A stretch of DNA of 64,000 bases from Pyruvatibacter sp. HU-CL02332 (lineage in GTDB: Bacteria; Pseudomonadota; Alphaproteobacteria; CGMCC-115125): contig NZ_BAABWK010000002.1 in NCBI RefSeq assembly GCF_040362765.1, positions 124,001-188,000 of the forward strand, written 5' to 3'. This document shows, in pieces, positions 46,048-54,410 of this stretch. The notes under the pieces were generated by a model. It saw only the letters and a program-made list of their open reading frames with translations. It searched no databases and was not told where the DNA came from. A program made the position numbers and the translations under genes. Each line of letters begins with the position of its first letter. Positions within the stretch are counted from its first letter, which is position 1.

Positions 46048-47309
46048 GCTGCTTTCCTTTTCAGCAGACTCTTTTTGATGGTCTTGGTCACTGTCTGGAT
46101 TTGACGTTTTGCAGATGCTGCGGATTTTTCACTGAGGGCTGTGATGCTGAGCAACGCTGCTGATGTTGGTTTGGATGTCGTCAGGGTGATGTCCTGCATG
46201 GCCCGGCGTTCGCGCCACAGGTGATCAATCATCGGGTGATCGGGATTGGCGCAGCTGTCGACCCAGGCAACATCCCTTGACGTCAGGGCGCGGGCGGTCA
46301 TCTCGAGTTCCAGAAGAACGCCGGGCGAGAAGCGCGCATAGCTTTCGTCATAGGCGATCTTGAAAGAGAACAAGCCGTCGCCGTGGGTTCCGTGCCCTTT
46401 GAAGTTGATGATGCTTGCGATCGGTTTGTTGTCCAGACGCAGGGTCAGTGGTGACAGACCGCCAGCGGCTGCAGCCGCGCGACACGCGTCAATGAAGAAC
46501 CGGGCCTCAGCGGGGCGGGTGGCGATGGCCGTGCCGGCCTGACCCTTCCAGCCCGTGCGTTCGAGTTCAAGGAACTCAAGCACCACGCCCTCTACACAGG
46601 CGGGGTCACTCATATCAGGGGTTTCGAAGGTGACGTCCCCTTCGTCGGTAAGACGCCGTTTTAGCCGCCCATATTCCTTGCGTTTCTTTTTCGAGATGCT
46701 GGCCGTCAGATAGGCCTCTGCATCCAATTCGCTGTTCAGGATTGCGCGCTCAAAGGTGCGGGTCGTGGCAATGGTCGTATCGGCCACTTCGCGCACTGCT
46801 TCGCTCACCGGGCCATCGGCGGCCATGTGGTGCAGGCGCAGCAGGGGAATGCCTTCTGCCGCCAGATGCGCCATCAGGCCGGTCACAGCATCTTTTTCAT
46901 AGTCCGCGCGCACCAGCGGTGTTGCGAGGAAGGTATGGATGTGTCGCCAGGGGGCGGCGCATTTGGCGGGAATGCCGCGATAGGTTGAGGTGATCTTCAG
47001 GGGCACCAGCATCACCAGCCGGTTGGCCATGAGCCTGTCGCGAATGGTCAAGACCCTGACCTGTTTGTGCCCGGGCAGATGGGCCAAAGCCGCCAGCAGG
47101 AGTGGCGGTTCATAAAAGGGATTTGGTTCGCTGGCTGAGGCCGCGAGCTCGGTCCATTCGGCGATGAAATCAGCATCCAGTGTTTCGGCGGCCATCCACT
47201 GGCTGCTGAAACGTGGGTTGGCGATTGCGGCTGGCGGCACGGTCTGGCCGCGCAGAAGCGGCGCAGGCATTTGCGCTGTTTGGGGATATTTGGTCTCAAT
47301 CAGGCTCAT
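46044..47309 (-). CDS. GNAT/BioF2-like acyltransferase 1 (CelD-type) of the polysaccharide cluster
   Basis: 421-residue protein from the ATG at 47309 (MSLIETKYPQT), which has AGGA 7 bases upstream; ATG 47339 is an alternative. Two tandem GNAT-like halves of the FemAB/BioF2 superfamily. The central basic helix ISKKKRKEYGRLKRRL is shared in position with the other two acyltransferases here, and FKIAYDESYARFSPGVLLEL matches the acyl-donor region of the Acetyltransf_6 fold. It is the most divergent of the three paralogues. It lies in an operon between the flippase and JmjC-like-1. Likely transfers an acyl or aminoacyl group to a sugar amine. Confidence 0.85.
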   Translation of the reverse strand: MSLIETKYPQTAQMPAPLLRGQTVPPAAIANPRFSSQWMAAETLDADFIAEWTELAASASEPNPFYEPPLLLAALAHLPGHKQVRVLTIRDRLMANRLVMLVPLKITSTYRGIPAKCAAPWRHIHTFLATPLVRADYEKDAVTGLMAHLAAEGIPLLRLHHMAADGPVSEAVREVADTTIATTRTFERAILNSELDAEAYLTASISKKKRKEYGRLKRRLTDEGDVTFETPDMSDPACVEGVVLEFLELERTGWKGQAGTAIATRPAEARFFIDACRAAAAAGGLSPLTLRLDNKPIASIINFKGHGTHGDGLFSFKIAYDESYARFSPGVLLELEMTARALTSRDVAWVDSCANPDHPMIDHLWRERRAMQDITLTTSKPTSAALLSITALSEKSAASAKRQIQTVTKTIKKSLLKRKAA

Positions 47310-47409
47310 TTGGCTTCCTGATGCAGCCGATTGTGCCATTGGGGCACAGACGGTCGGGGGTCATGCTGTTACGCAGCAATCCCAATGCCATGCGGACCCA
47401 AACCCATCC

Positions 47410-48819
47410 CTAGCGTCCTGGACGCAGTAGGAACGCGTTGATGCCGAGTTTTTGGTACACGGCAATGGCCAGCGCCGTGAGGTTCGCGATCATCGCAATA
47501 ATGGTCGCCAGTGCCGCGCCGAGTGTTCCCAATTCAGGTATCAGCAGCAGGTTGAGTCCGGCGTTGAAGACGGCGGAAGCGCAGATGATCTTCGTGGCTG
47601 TCATCTGTCTGCCGGTCATCGACAGAAGATATTCCAGCGGACCAACCGTGCATCGGGCGATGTAACCGATGGAGAGGATTACGAGGATCAAATAACCATC
47701 CTCAAACCCGTCCCCGAACATGCCGAGGATGTATTGGCCAATGACGAGCAGAACCAGCACGCCCATGAAGCTTGGCCAGAAGCTGACACGGTTCACGCCA
47801 TCGAGAAACTTCTGGAGGTCTTCGCGTGTGCCGGACGCATTGATCTCGGAGAACTTGGGAACCGTGCGGGCTGTCGTTGCGAAATAGACAAAACCGATGA
47901 GGCTCGCGGTGCGCGCGGCTGCGTAATAGATGGCGACGGAGGCGGGGTCCTCGATCTGTCCCAGCATGATGACATCTGTGGACGACATCAAAAGGTACGC
48001 GCCTTCAAAAACCAGCATCGGTATGGAAATCATCAGCCAGTAGCCGGCATGGGTGCGGGGCTTGGCGCGAGGTACGGTTGCACGGATGCTGCGCACAAGG
48101 ATGACAGCCTGAACTGCGATGCCGATGGCAGTTGCGGTAATCATGGCAAACAGCGCGGCAATGGCGTCCGGGGCAATACCCACAAGGACCAGGGCACCGA
48201 TGCCGAGCAACAGCAGGAGCGGCCGCATCAGATACGGGATGATATAGGCGAGCGTTACCCAGCCGAAGGCCCGCGCTGTCCCTTCCTGCGTGTCCAGCAG
48301 GGCATAGAGCGGCAGTACAAGAAGTGCCACGGCAAAGGGCAAAACGTAATAGTCATCGATGTAGGGGTGCACGATCCAAAGCGTGATGCCGCCCAGGACG
48401 GATGCCGTGGTCGCTGCGGCGAGCACGATCAGATGCGCTTGCGTCAGCAGTCCCCAAATACGTCCCCAGCGCTGACGGGCCATGTATTCGGGGATAAACC
48501 GCATCAAGGACGTGTTGAGGCCGAGCGGCGCCATGGTGCCGACAAAGATGATCCACGTCCAAACGTAGGCGTAGATGCCAAACTCGAACGCGCCCATCCA
48601 GCGGGCGAGCAGGGCCAGAGAGACGAAGCTGACACAGGCACCAGCCACGCGAATTGCCATGACCGATGCAGCACCGCGCAGGACGGAGGCAAGATCATCG
48701 GCATTGTCCAAGAGGCCTGACAGCTTCGTGGCAATCGGTGCGGGAAGTCTTGATACGATCCTGGCCGTCAGGCGCACAAAGCTGTTTGTCGCAGACTGCT
48801 GTGTGTCGAGGGCGGTCAT
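47410..48819 (-). CDS. Wzx-like polysaccharide flippase
   Basis: Inner-membrane translocase of lipid-linked repeat units, 469 residues with about 12-14 helices (MATE/MVF superfamily, Polysacc_synt). The start at 48819 overlaps the GNAT2 stop as ATGA, so the longer in-frame frame to 48993 is not used. Typical segments: RVAGACVSFVSLALLARWMG at TM1, FVGTMAPLGLNTSLMRFIPEY and IYYAAARTASLIGFVYFATT. It sits at the centre of the GNAT/JmjC operon, tying those enzymes to repeat-unit assembly before export. Confidence 0.9.
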   Translation of the reverse strand: MTALDTQQSATNSFVRLTARIVSRLPAPIATKLSGLLDNADDLASVLRGAASVMAIRVAGACVSFVSLALLARWMGAFEFGIYAYVWTWIIFVGTMAPLGLNTSLMRFIPEYMARQRWGRIWGLLTQAHLIVLAAATTASVLGGITLWIVHPYIDDYYVLPFAVALLVLPLYALLDTQEGTARAFGWVTLAYIIPYLMRPLLLLLGIGALVLVGIAPDAIAALFAMITATAIGIAVQAVILVRSIRATVPRAKPRTHAGYWLMISIPMLVFEGAYLLMSSTDVIMLGQIEDPASVAIYYAAARTASLIGFVYFATTARTVPKFSEINASGTREDLQKFLDGVNRVSFWPSFMGVLVLLVIGQYILGMFGDGFEDGYLILVILSIGYIARCTVGPLEYLLSMTGRQMTATKIICASAVFNAGLNLLLIPELGTLGAALATIIAMIANLTALAIAVYQKLGINAFLLRPGR

Positions 48820-50057
48820 GCAGGGAAGACTGAACGCACGATCCGACGTGCAGACAGTGCCAGGTGGAACAGGGCAGGTGATGCCTTGATCCGTCGCTTG
48901 AGCGTATCCTTGATCCGCGAAGGCAGTGCGGACACGTACCCGGCCAGTGTCAGCGAGATACGGATGTCGATGAGATCCAGATGCGCGTCGCACCAGTCCT
49001 TCTTGTATCCCTCGTCGCCGACCGTGAGGTCAAAGGCCGAAATGTTGTTGGCAAAGCACCAGCGCAGCAACTCATGCAGATGGATTGTACCTGGTGAGTG
49101 GCGCGAGGCTTCACCCTCGGCAACGCTGCCAATCACCGCATAAAAACGGTCGCCCCTGACAAACCCGACATTCCCGGCGATGACGTTGCCATCGAGGGTG
49201 AGGGCGGACAGATGAAGGCTGCTGCGCGCGGTGTGATCATCAATCAGGCCGTGCAGAAATGCTTTCACTTCGTCTGAACCAAACGGGTCAATAATGCCGC
49301 GCTCGTTCAGCCAAACAGACTTTTGCTGAAGGATGGCATCAAGCATGGCGTGCTGGTCTGCCTGCGTCGTGGGGATGGTGAAGGCCACATCACCGCTTTC
49401 GTCCAGCCGCCGGCGACGCTGGCGATCCCGCTTGCGCGTCGATTTGCTGCGCAGGGACGCGTAGAACGCCTCAAAGTCATCATGGTCCAGTGAGATGGCA
49501 TGGCCGGATGAGGGGTGGGCTGCATGCGGAAGCAGGCCAAGGGGATTTTTGAAACCATCGATCTCGGCAAGGGTCTTGGTGAGACTGAAGGCATCAGCCT
49601 TTGGAATACTGGACGCCACAACATTCAAAATGCGGCCCAGCTCTTTGCGTGGCGTCTGACTATTCCATTTGGGATGGATTAGAGGCCCGTGATAGTCCGC
49701 CTCATCCTGGGCAAGCCAAACCAGTGTCGACACACCCATCGCGCGCTCAATGGCGAAGGGCAGGATCATTACCAGTTCGCCGTCCGGGTCGCGAACCAGC
49801 GCAATGCGCGGTTCAACCTGTCGGGCTTTGCCGACAGTTACCATCCAGGCGCTGAGCCATGCGTGTTGTTGAAAGGCCGTTGCGATGGCCGTCTGTTCAA
49901 ACAGACGCCACGCAACAGCGCAATCATCAAGGTTTTGATAGATAGAAACGCGGTACTGCAAATCGTCAATCGACCTGACAATCCGAAGGGGTACATCCGC
50001 CGCCCGCGCAGCGGACGGGGTCATCACAGAGGTTGGTGAAGAAGCGTTCTGGGACAT
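48816..50057 (-). CDS. GNAT/BioF2-like acyltransferase 2 (CelD-type) of the polysaccharide cluster
   Basis: 413-residue protein (MSQNASSPTSVM). N-domain contains AFQQHAWLSAWMVTVGKAR and LVWLAQDEADYHGPLIHP; the basic helix is SKSTRKRDRQRRRRL; the C-domain has RHSPGTIHLHELLRWCF and FDLTVGDEGYKKDWCD, the PF13480-type hallmark. A basic amphipathic tail (LKRRIKASPALFHLALSARR) ends the protein and may bind the membrane. It is close to the protein at 51101 and distantly related to 46044. Operon member between JmjC-like-2 (26 bases before) and the flippase (4-base overlap). Confidence 0.87.
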   Translation of the reverse strand: MSQNASSPTSVMTPSAARAADVPLRIVRSIDDLQYRVSIYQNLDDCAVAWRLFEQTAIATAFQQHAWLSAWMVTVGKARQVEPRIALVRDPDGELVMILPFAIERAMGVSTLVWLAQDEADYHGPLIHPKWNSQTPRKELGRILNVVASSIPKADAFSLTKTLAEIDGFKNPLGLLPHAAHPSSGHAISLDHDDFEAFYASLRSKSTRKRDRQRRRRLDESGDVAFTIPTTQADQHAMLDAILQQKSVWLNERGIIDPFGSDEVKAFLHGLIDDHTARSSLHLSALTLDGNVIAGNVGFVRGDRFYAVIGSVAEGEASRHSPGTIHLHELLRWCFANNISAFDLTVGDEGYKKDWCDAHLDLIDIRISLTLAGYVSALPSRIKDTLKRRIKASPALFHLALSARRIVRSVFPA

Positions 50058-50083
50058 ATGTGCACCCGCCGGATCATCGAGCG

Positions 50084-51013
50084 CTAGGCCCGATGACCCT
50101 CAAATTCGATGTACCCAAGTTCCTTCGACGGATCGACTTCAAAAGTCGTAACGAACTCGCGTTCGTTGGCTTCGAGAAAACCCGTCTTCTTGACCACAAA
50201 AGCCAGACAGCACTTTATCAGCGCGGCAATGCCCTTGGTGTCAACGCTCTTGGGGTTCATGCCGAACAGGCGACGCAGCACACCATTGCCGTAGATAACG
50301 CCATACTGCTTCATGGCTTCCGGCGTGTAGTAAGCCGTTGTCATGGACACATTGAGACCTTCAATGTTGTCCACGCGATGCGGTGCCTGCATCTCCCAGG
50401 ACAGAAGATCGCCTGGCTGCAGATCAAAGACCTGCGCGTGCTTGTCCATGTCCTCGGTGTAGGGGACTTCCTCTTCGGTCTCACGCAGCACAACCTGTTC
50501 GCGAGAGTGATTGGAAATGAACTCTTCCGTGTTCGGATAGAGCCAAAGACGCTTGGCACCCCGGACGTGGCACAAAACGACTGGTGAGATATCGCAATGA
50601 TAAAGCACGCGGGCTGACGGGCTGGAAATCAGAATACCCGTGTTGTGGCGCATGTGCTTGAGCTTGGGATTTTTCTCGTTGATTTCTTCGAAGGAGCGGG
50701 CCACCAGCGCGTGGTAGCGCGGTGCAACTTCTTCCATGTGCTGGAGATTGATCCAGAGCTTGCCACGCTTGATGGCCTCGACCACGTCAGCCCCGGTACG
50801 GCCCTTTATGGAGCCATGACGCCACGTCTCCACGCCATCTGGGTTAAGCGTTGTGGTGTGGATGCTCATATGCTCTTCGGGATAGCCTTCAATCAGCTCC
50901 GCGAGCGCATCATCATCAAACAGACCGCTTTCAACAAAGTGGTGTTTGGCTTGAACCGTGCCGGTCGAAAAACGGTCGGCGTTGTCCTGTGTAATATCCA
51001 GAATGCGGGACAT
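50084..51013 (-). CDS. JmjC/cupin-like protein 2 (putative Fe(II)/2-oxoglutarate oxygenase)
   Basis: 309-residue cytosolic protein. The metal triad is H139-x-D141 in VLYHCDISPVVLCHV and distal H212 in QAPHRVDNIEG. VRGAKRLWLYPN carries a Lys in the 2-oxoglutarate position. The N-domain and the C-terminal helix (GNGVLRRLFGMNPKS) align in pattern with JmjC-like-1. A conserved GDLLSWEMQAPHRV, known from aspartyl hydroxylase-like cupins, supports the oxygenase fold. It lies between GNAT3 and GNAT2 in one unit. The substrate is unknown. Confidence 0.8.
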   Translation of the reverse strand: MSRILDITQDNADRFSTGTVQAKHHFVESGLFDDDALAELIEGYPEEHMSIHTTTLNPDGVETWRHGSIKGRTGADVVEAIKRGKLWINLQHMEEVAPRYHALVARSFEEINEKNPKLKHMRHNTGILISSPSARVLYHCDISPVVLCHVRGAKRLWLYPNTEEFISNHSREQVVLRETEEEVPYTEDMDKHAQVFDLQPGDLLSWEMQAPHRVDNIEGLNVSMTTAYYTPEAMKQYGVIYGNGVLRRLFGMNPKSVDTKGIAALIKCCLAFVVKKTGFLEANEREFVTTFEVDPSKELGYIEFEGHRA

Positions 51014-51100
51014 GCTTGGGGCTCCCCAAAAGTGTCAGTTCACTAAAATCAAAGCCGGTGCTGGCTGTGTGTTCAGCAAAACAGTCGCATAAGGGAGTTA

Positions 51101-52318
51101 CTAAGCCGTGTGCGTACGGTAGTCGTAGAGCCGTTTTCTGAGCTTTTTTGCCAGTGGCCACAGGCGTGGTGACTGCTTGATGTAGCGCTTTGCGGCACGT
51201 GCTTTGCCATGCAGCCAAGCTGCAGCGCGGCCTTTGATGGTTAAGCCAATGTAAACGTCAAAAAGGTCTGTCGAAGTGTCGCACCAGTCGTCCTTGTAGT
51301 CCTCATCACCCACCGTGAAATCAAACACTTTAAATCCACGAACGGTGCTCCATTCAATCAGCTCATTGAGGTGCAACTGGCCAGGCGAGTGGCATCGATA
51401 TTCGCCGTCCGTCATGGTGGACAGAACGTAGTAGTATCGGTCACCCCAGGTGAGGCCCCAGTTGGTCGCAACGATGTCGTCACCGGCTTTGAAAGTGGAC
51501 AGCTGGCATATCTCGGGATGCTGTTCTGCAAGCGCCCGATAGAACGCACGCACATTGGACGTCGCAAAGATGTCGTCAGCGCCCATTTCAGCGAGGCGGG
51601 CACGTTTTTGCTCGATCATTACGGAGATGGCTTCTGACCGCGCCTGAGGTGTGCGGGCGACTTTGAATTTCGTGGGGCCTGCCGCCTGTGTCAGCCGTCG
51701 TGACCGTTGCCGGAGTTTCTTGCGTGACGACGCGCCGCGTCTTGCCTTGTAGAGATCATCAAACTTGGCATTGAGCGTAAGAGAGTGTGTGCCGGCCGGC
51801 CCCCGCTGACTGGGGTAGACGAGCAGGGGGTTAAGCTGGTCGTTCAGAATTTCCGGCATGTCGAGCAGCTTGACCGCGTCAATGCCCCGGGTCAGCCGAA
51901 AGGCTTCATCGAAGAGCTTTTTTGCCGTGTCAGTGGTCAGACCTGCCATCAGGTCCCGATCGATCACCGGGCCTTTGAAGTCTGCATGTTCGTCACCGAG
52001 CCAGAGCAGCGTCCGCAGACCGGAGCGTGTCTCAATGCCCATGGGAAGAAGCGCCCGCATCACGCCGTCACGGCTGGTTGCCATGATGATGTGCGGCGTG
52101 ATTCCACGCGCCTTGCCGATGTATGTGTGCCAATTCGAGACCCAGGCCCATGTCTGGAACACATGTGTTGCACTTCGCTGCTCCAGGTTGCGCCAGACGC
52201 GTTGGAGCGACGCAATATCGCTGGTGGTGCTGAAGACCATCTCGTCAGTCCTCTGGGGATCGACAAGCTGTTGATTATTCAGCGTTTCTGCGTGTTTCAG
52301 GGCCGCAATGGCGTTCAT
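51101..52318 (-). CDS. GNAT/BioF2-like acyltransferase 3 (CelD-type) of the polysaccharide cluster
   Basis: 405-residue protein; the ATG at 52318 (MNAIAALKHAETLN) has GAAGG 7 bases upstream and is preferred to 52393. N-domain HVFQTWAWVSNWHTYIGKAR and LLWLGDEHADFKGPVIDR; basic helix ASSRKKLRQRSRRL; C-domain RCHSPGQLHLNELIEWS and FDFTVGDEDYKDDWCD. The tail AKRYIKQSPRLWPLAKKLRK is basic and amphipathic like that of GNAT2. It is the first gene of the minus-strand unit and is divergent from the deacetylase at 52466. Confidence 0.87.
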   Translation of the reverse strand: MNAIAALKHAETLNNQQLVDPQRTDEMVFSTTSDIASLQRVWRNLEQRSATHVFQTWAWVSNWHTYIGKARGITPHIIMATSRDGVMRALLPMGIETRSGLRTLLWLGDEHADFKGPVIDRDLMAGLTTDTAKKLFDEAFRLTRGIDAVKLLDMPEILNDQLNPLLVYPSQRGPAGTHSLTLNAKFDDLYKARRGASSRKKLRQRSRRLTQAAGPTKFKVARTPQARSEAISVMIEQKRARLAEMGADDIFATSNVRAFYRALAEQHPEICQLSTFKAGDDIVATNWGLTWGDRYYYVLSTMTDGEYRCHSPGQLHLNELIEWSTVRGFKVFDFTVGDEDYKDDWCDTSTDLFDVYIGLTIKGRAAAWLHGKARAAKRYIKQSPRLWPLAKKLRKRLYDYRTHTA

Positions 52319-52465
52319 GACAGTACCTTCGGGGGTCAGATTTCTACTGTTACTCCCGCAAAAAGGGTGCCATTGCGGCACTTGTGACCGCACAGAGCCT
52401 CGTCAATCGCTTGGCAATCAGTGGGCGTTAATCTGTGCGCCTGTTGAGTGCAACCGAGAGTTTGA

Positions 52466-53527
52466 ATGATGCGTTTGGTCGGCAGTGATGTCTTGAAGTT
52501 TGGATTGAGCACCCTGCGTACGACGCGGGCACATCGGGTGCTGGGCAATAGCTGGCGGGGCCTTGGTGCCATCTTCATGCTGCATCGCGTGGTAGAGCAT
52601 GCGCCCCTGCCGCATGATTTCGCGCCAAACCGGGGACTGGAAGTAACACCCGCCTTTCTTGATGCGGTGATCTCCCGGGTTCGCGACCTGGGCTATGACA
52701 TTGTCGATCTGGACGAGATGGTTCGCCGCCTGCGCAAAGGAGGCCCAGGTCCCTTTGCTGCCTTTACCTTTGATGATGGCTATCTCGACAACGCCGAACT
52801 GGCGCTGCCGATCTTTGAGAAACATGACGCGCCGTTCGCGGTCTATGTGGCGTCTGACCTACCGGACGGCATCGCCGATCTTTGGTGGCTGACGCTTGAA
52901 GCGTCCATCCGGGCGCTGGACCATGTGGAAATGGATATCGGGGGAGAGACGATCTCCCACGCTGCGCGCACCGAAAAGGAAATGCGCGGCGCGTGGGAAA
53001 GCGTCTATTGGCGGCTGCGTGACGTCAGCGAGGACGATGCGCGTTACGCGGTTGCTCGTCTCGCAGAACTTGCCGGTATCGACGGACAGTCGCTGGCATC
53101 GTCACTTTCCATGAGCTGGGACGATGTGCGTCGCCTCAATGCTCATCCACTGTGTACCATTGGTGCGCATACAGCGTCTCACTATGCGCTGGCCAAGCTA
53201 CCCATGGACCGCGCACGTGAAGACATGATGGCGGGAACTGCACGACTTGAATCTGAGCTTGGCGAGCGACCAACCCACTTTGCCTATCCCTATGGGGATG
53301 AAGGCTCCGCTGGTCTGCGTGAGTTTGATTTGTCGTCAGAGCAGCGTTTTGCGTCTGCCGTGACGACGCGCAAGGGCCTGCTGTTTGATGCCCATGGCAA
53401 TCATCTGCGGGCCTTGCCGCGGCTATCGCTCAATGGCGATTTTCAGGATGTTGATCTGGTGGAGGTTCTGTTGGGCGGTGCGCCATTCGCCCTTTGGAAC
53501 AAGTTCCGCCGGGTGAATGTCGCCTGA
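52466..53527 (+). CDS. Polysaccharide deacetylase (NodB/CE4 family)
   Basis: 353-residue CE4 esterase. Catalytic motif 1 FTFDDGYLDNAELALP supplies the Asp base and metal Asp; motif 2 TIGAHTASHYALAK gives the two His metal ligands; motif 3 FAYPYGDEGS is present. N-deacetylation of the polysaccharide or a lipid-linked precursor would create free amines, which the neighbouring acyltransferases could use; this link is inferred. No signal peptide is evident, so the site of action may be cytosolic or the protein may be peripherally attached. It is divergent from GNAT3 by 147 bases. Confidence 0.92.
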   Translation: MMRLVGSDVLKFGLSTLRTTRAHRVLGNSWRGLGAIFMLHRVVEHAPLPHDFAPNRGLEVTPAFLDAVISRVRDLGYDIVDLDEMVRRLRKGGPGPFAAFTFDDGYLDNAELALPIFEKHDAPFAVYVASDLPDGIADLWWLTLEASIRALDHVEMDIGGETISHAARTEKEMRGAWESVYWRLRDVSEDDARYAVARLAELAGIDGQSLASSLSMSWDDVRRLNAHPLCTIGAHTASHYALAKLPMDRAREDMMAGTARLESELGERPTHFAYPYGDEGSAGLREFDLSSEQRFASAVTTRKGLLFDAHGNHLRALPRLSLNGDFQDVDLVEVLLGGAPFALWNKFRRVNVA

Positions 53528-53556
53528 TCAAAGCCGCCTGTGGCTAGTCGTAACGT

Positions 53557-54051
53557 CTACGGCGCAGGGTAGGGGTGGGCGATCATCTTGGTGCCTTCGA
53601 ACACCGCCTTGTCGGCCACTTCGCGTTCGTTGACGAACACAAAGTCAAAAACCTTGTCGTCATTGACGTCGCTGTGAAGCATGACGATGAACATCTCGCC
53701 GGCATCCGGCTCGTCATCAACCGTGATCTCAACGTCCTTGTTGGTGCCATCGCCCACATAAGTGTGGCCGACATAGATGTCGCCATTTGGTTTACCGCCC
53801 TCGAAGGGATGCATCACCAGCCAGCCATTCCCAGCAATGTGAACTTCAGGGAACGTGAAAGTCGCACCGTCACGGGTCGCGCCTTCGGTGATGATCCAGT
53901 TGTCATCGCCATTGCCCAACGTGATCTGTGGTGCGGCCTCGGCGGTTTCTTCGGCCGGGGCAGCATAGTCTTCCGCCATCAAGGGACCTGCAGCGAGGGT
54001 AAAGGCAGCGGCGATAAGGCCTGTGCGAATGGCTGACAAATTGGCTGACAT
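53557..54051 (-). CDS. Secreted DUF7282-like protein
   Basis: 164-residue exported protein. The ATG at 54051 (MSANLSAIRTGLI) has GGAGGA about 6 bases upstream and gives a signal peptide with cleavage after PLMAED-type junction. The mature domain contains GNGWLVMHPFEGGKPNGD, HTYVGDGTNKDVEITVDD and MFIVMLHSDVNDDKVFDF, a beta-sandwich pattern I recognise as DUF7282. It is acidic and has no cysteine in the mature part. Function is unknown. It lies at the edge of the polysaccharide locus, convergent with the deacetylase. Confidence 0.82.
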   Translation of the reverse strand: MSANLSAIRTGLIAAAFTLAAGPLMAEDYAAPAEETAEAAPQITLGNGDDNWIITEGATRDGATFTFPEVHIAGNGWLVMHPFEGGKPNGDIYVGHTYVGDGTNKDVEITVDDEPDAGEMFIVMLHSDVNDDKVFDFVFVNEREVADKAVFEGTKMIAHPYPAP

Positions 54052-54180
54052 GGGTTTCCTCCGGGTCATTGTTTTTGAACGCCTTTTGCGGCTTGGGATC
54101 AGTGTCAGCCCTTGATGCCGGTGCGTCAAAACAAAAATGACCCATGGTCGGAATGGATCAAAAGGCCAAAAAGCCGCATC

Positions 54181-54208
54181 TTGGATTTGAGGCGGAACCC
54201 TCTATAGT
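54181..54208 (+). promoter_or_regulatory. Sigma-70 type promoter of the 26-residue membrane peptide gene
   Basis: TTGGAT (54181-54186), a 16-base spacer and TATAGT (54203-54208), with CTATAGTCCGCC identical in its core to the tRNA-Pro promoter. It lies 62 bases before the small ORF at 54271. Confidence 0.6.
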
Positions 54209-54270
54209 CCGCCGCAGATGATCAAATCACGGCGGCTCTGCGGTGAGTCGCCCCATACGAAAGACATGTC

Positions 54271-54351
54271 ATGTCCGCCATTATCGCCATTGCCATTTTC
54301 ATGGTCGCCTTTCTTGCTCTCAACAAAATGACGTTCGGCCGTTTCGACTAA
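54271..54351 (+). CDS. Probable 26-residue single-pass membrane peptide
   Basis: ATG at 54271 to TAA at 54351 encodes MSAIIAIAIFMVAFLALN, then KMTFGRFD. A hydrophobic helix of about 17 residues is followed by a short polar tail ending FGRFD. The gene is too short for usual gene finders. The promoter just upstream and the membrane-peptide composition favour a real gene. The pattern ALN-x-x-x-FGR-x-D resembles small unannotated alphaproteobacterial peptides I have seen, but this cannot be confirmed here. No clear Shine-Dalgarno except a weak GAAAG. Confidence 0.6.
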   Translation: MSAIIAIAIFMVAFLALNKMTFGRFD

Positions 54352-54410
54352 GCCTTGTTTCTGCCCTTTGCGTCCGCCACATGATGGGGCGCAGGGTAGA
54401 AAGGTGACCT

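Noticed and set aside
47452-48720. A 422-codon open frame on the plus strand opposite the flippase
   Set aside because: The composition (many Gly, Asp, His, Arg without pattern) is that of the reverse complement of a membrane protein; the flippase frame is well supported and coupled to GNAT2.
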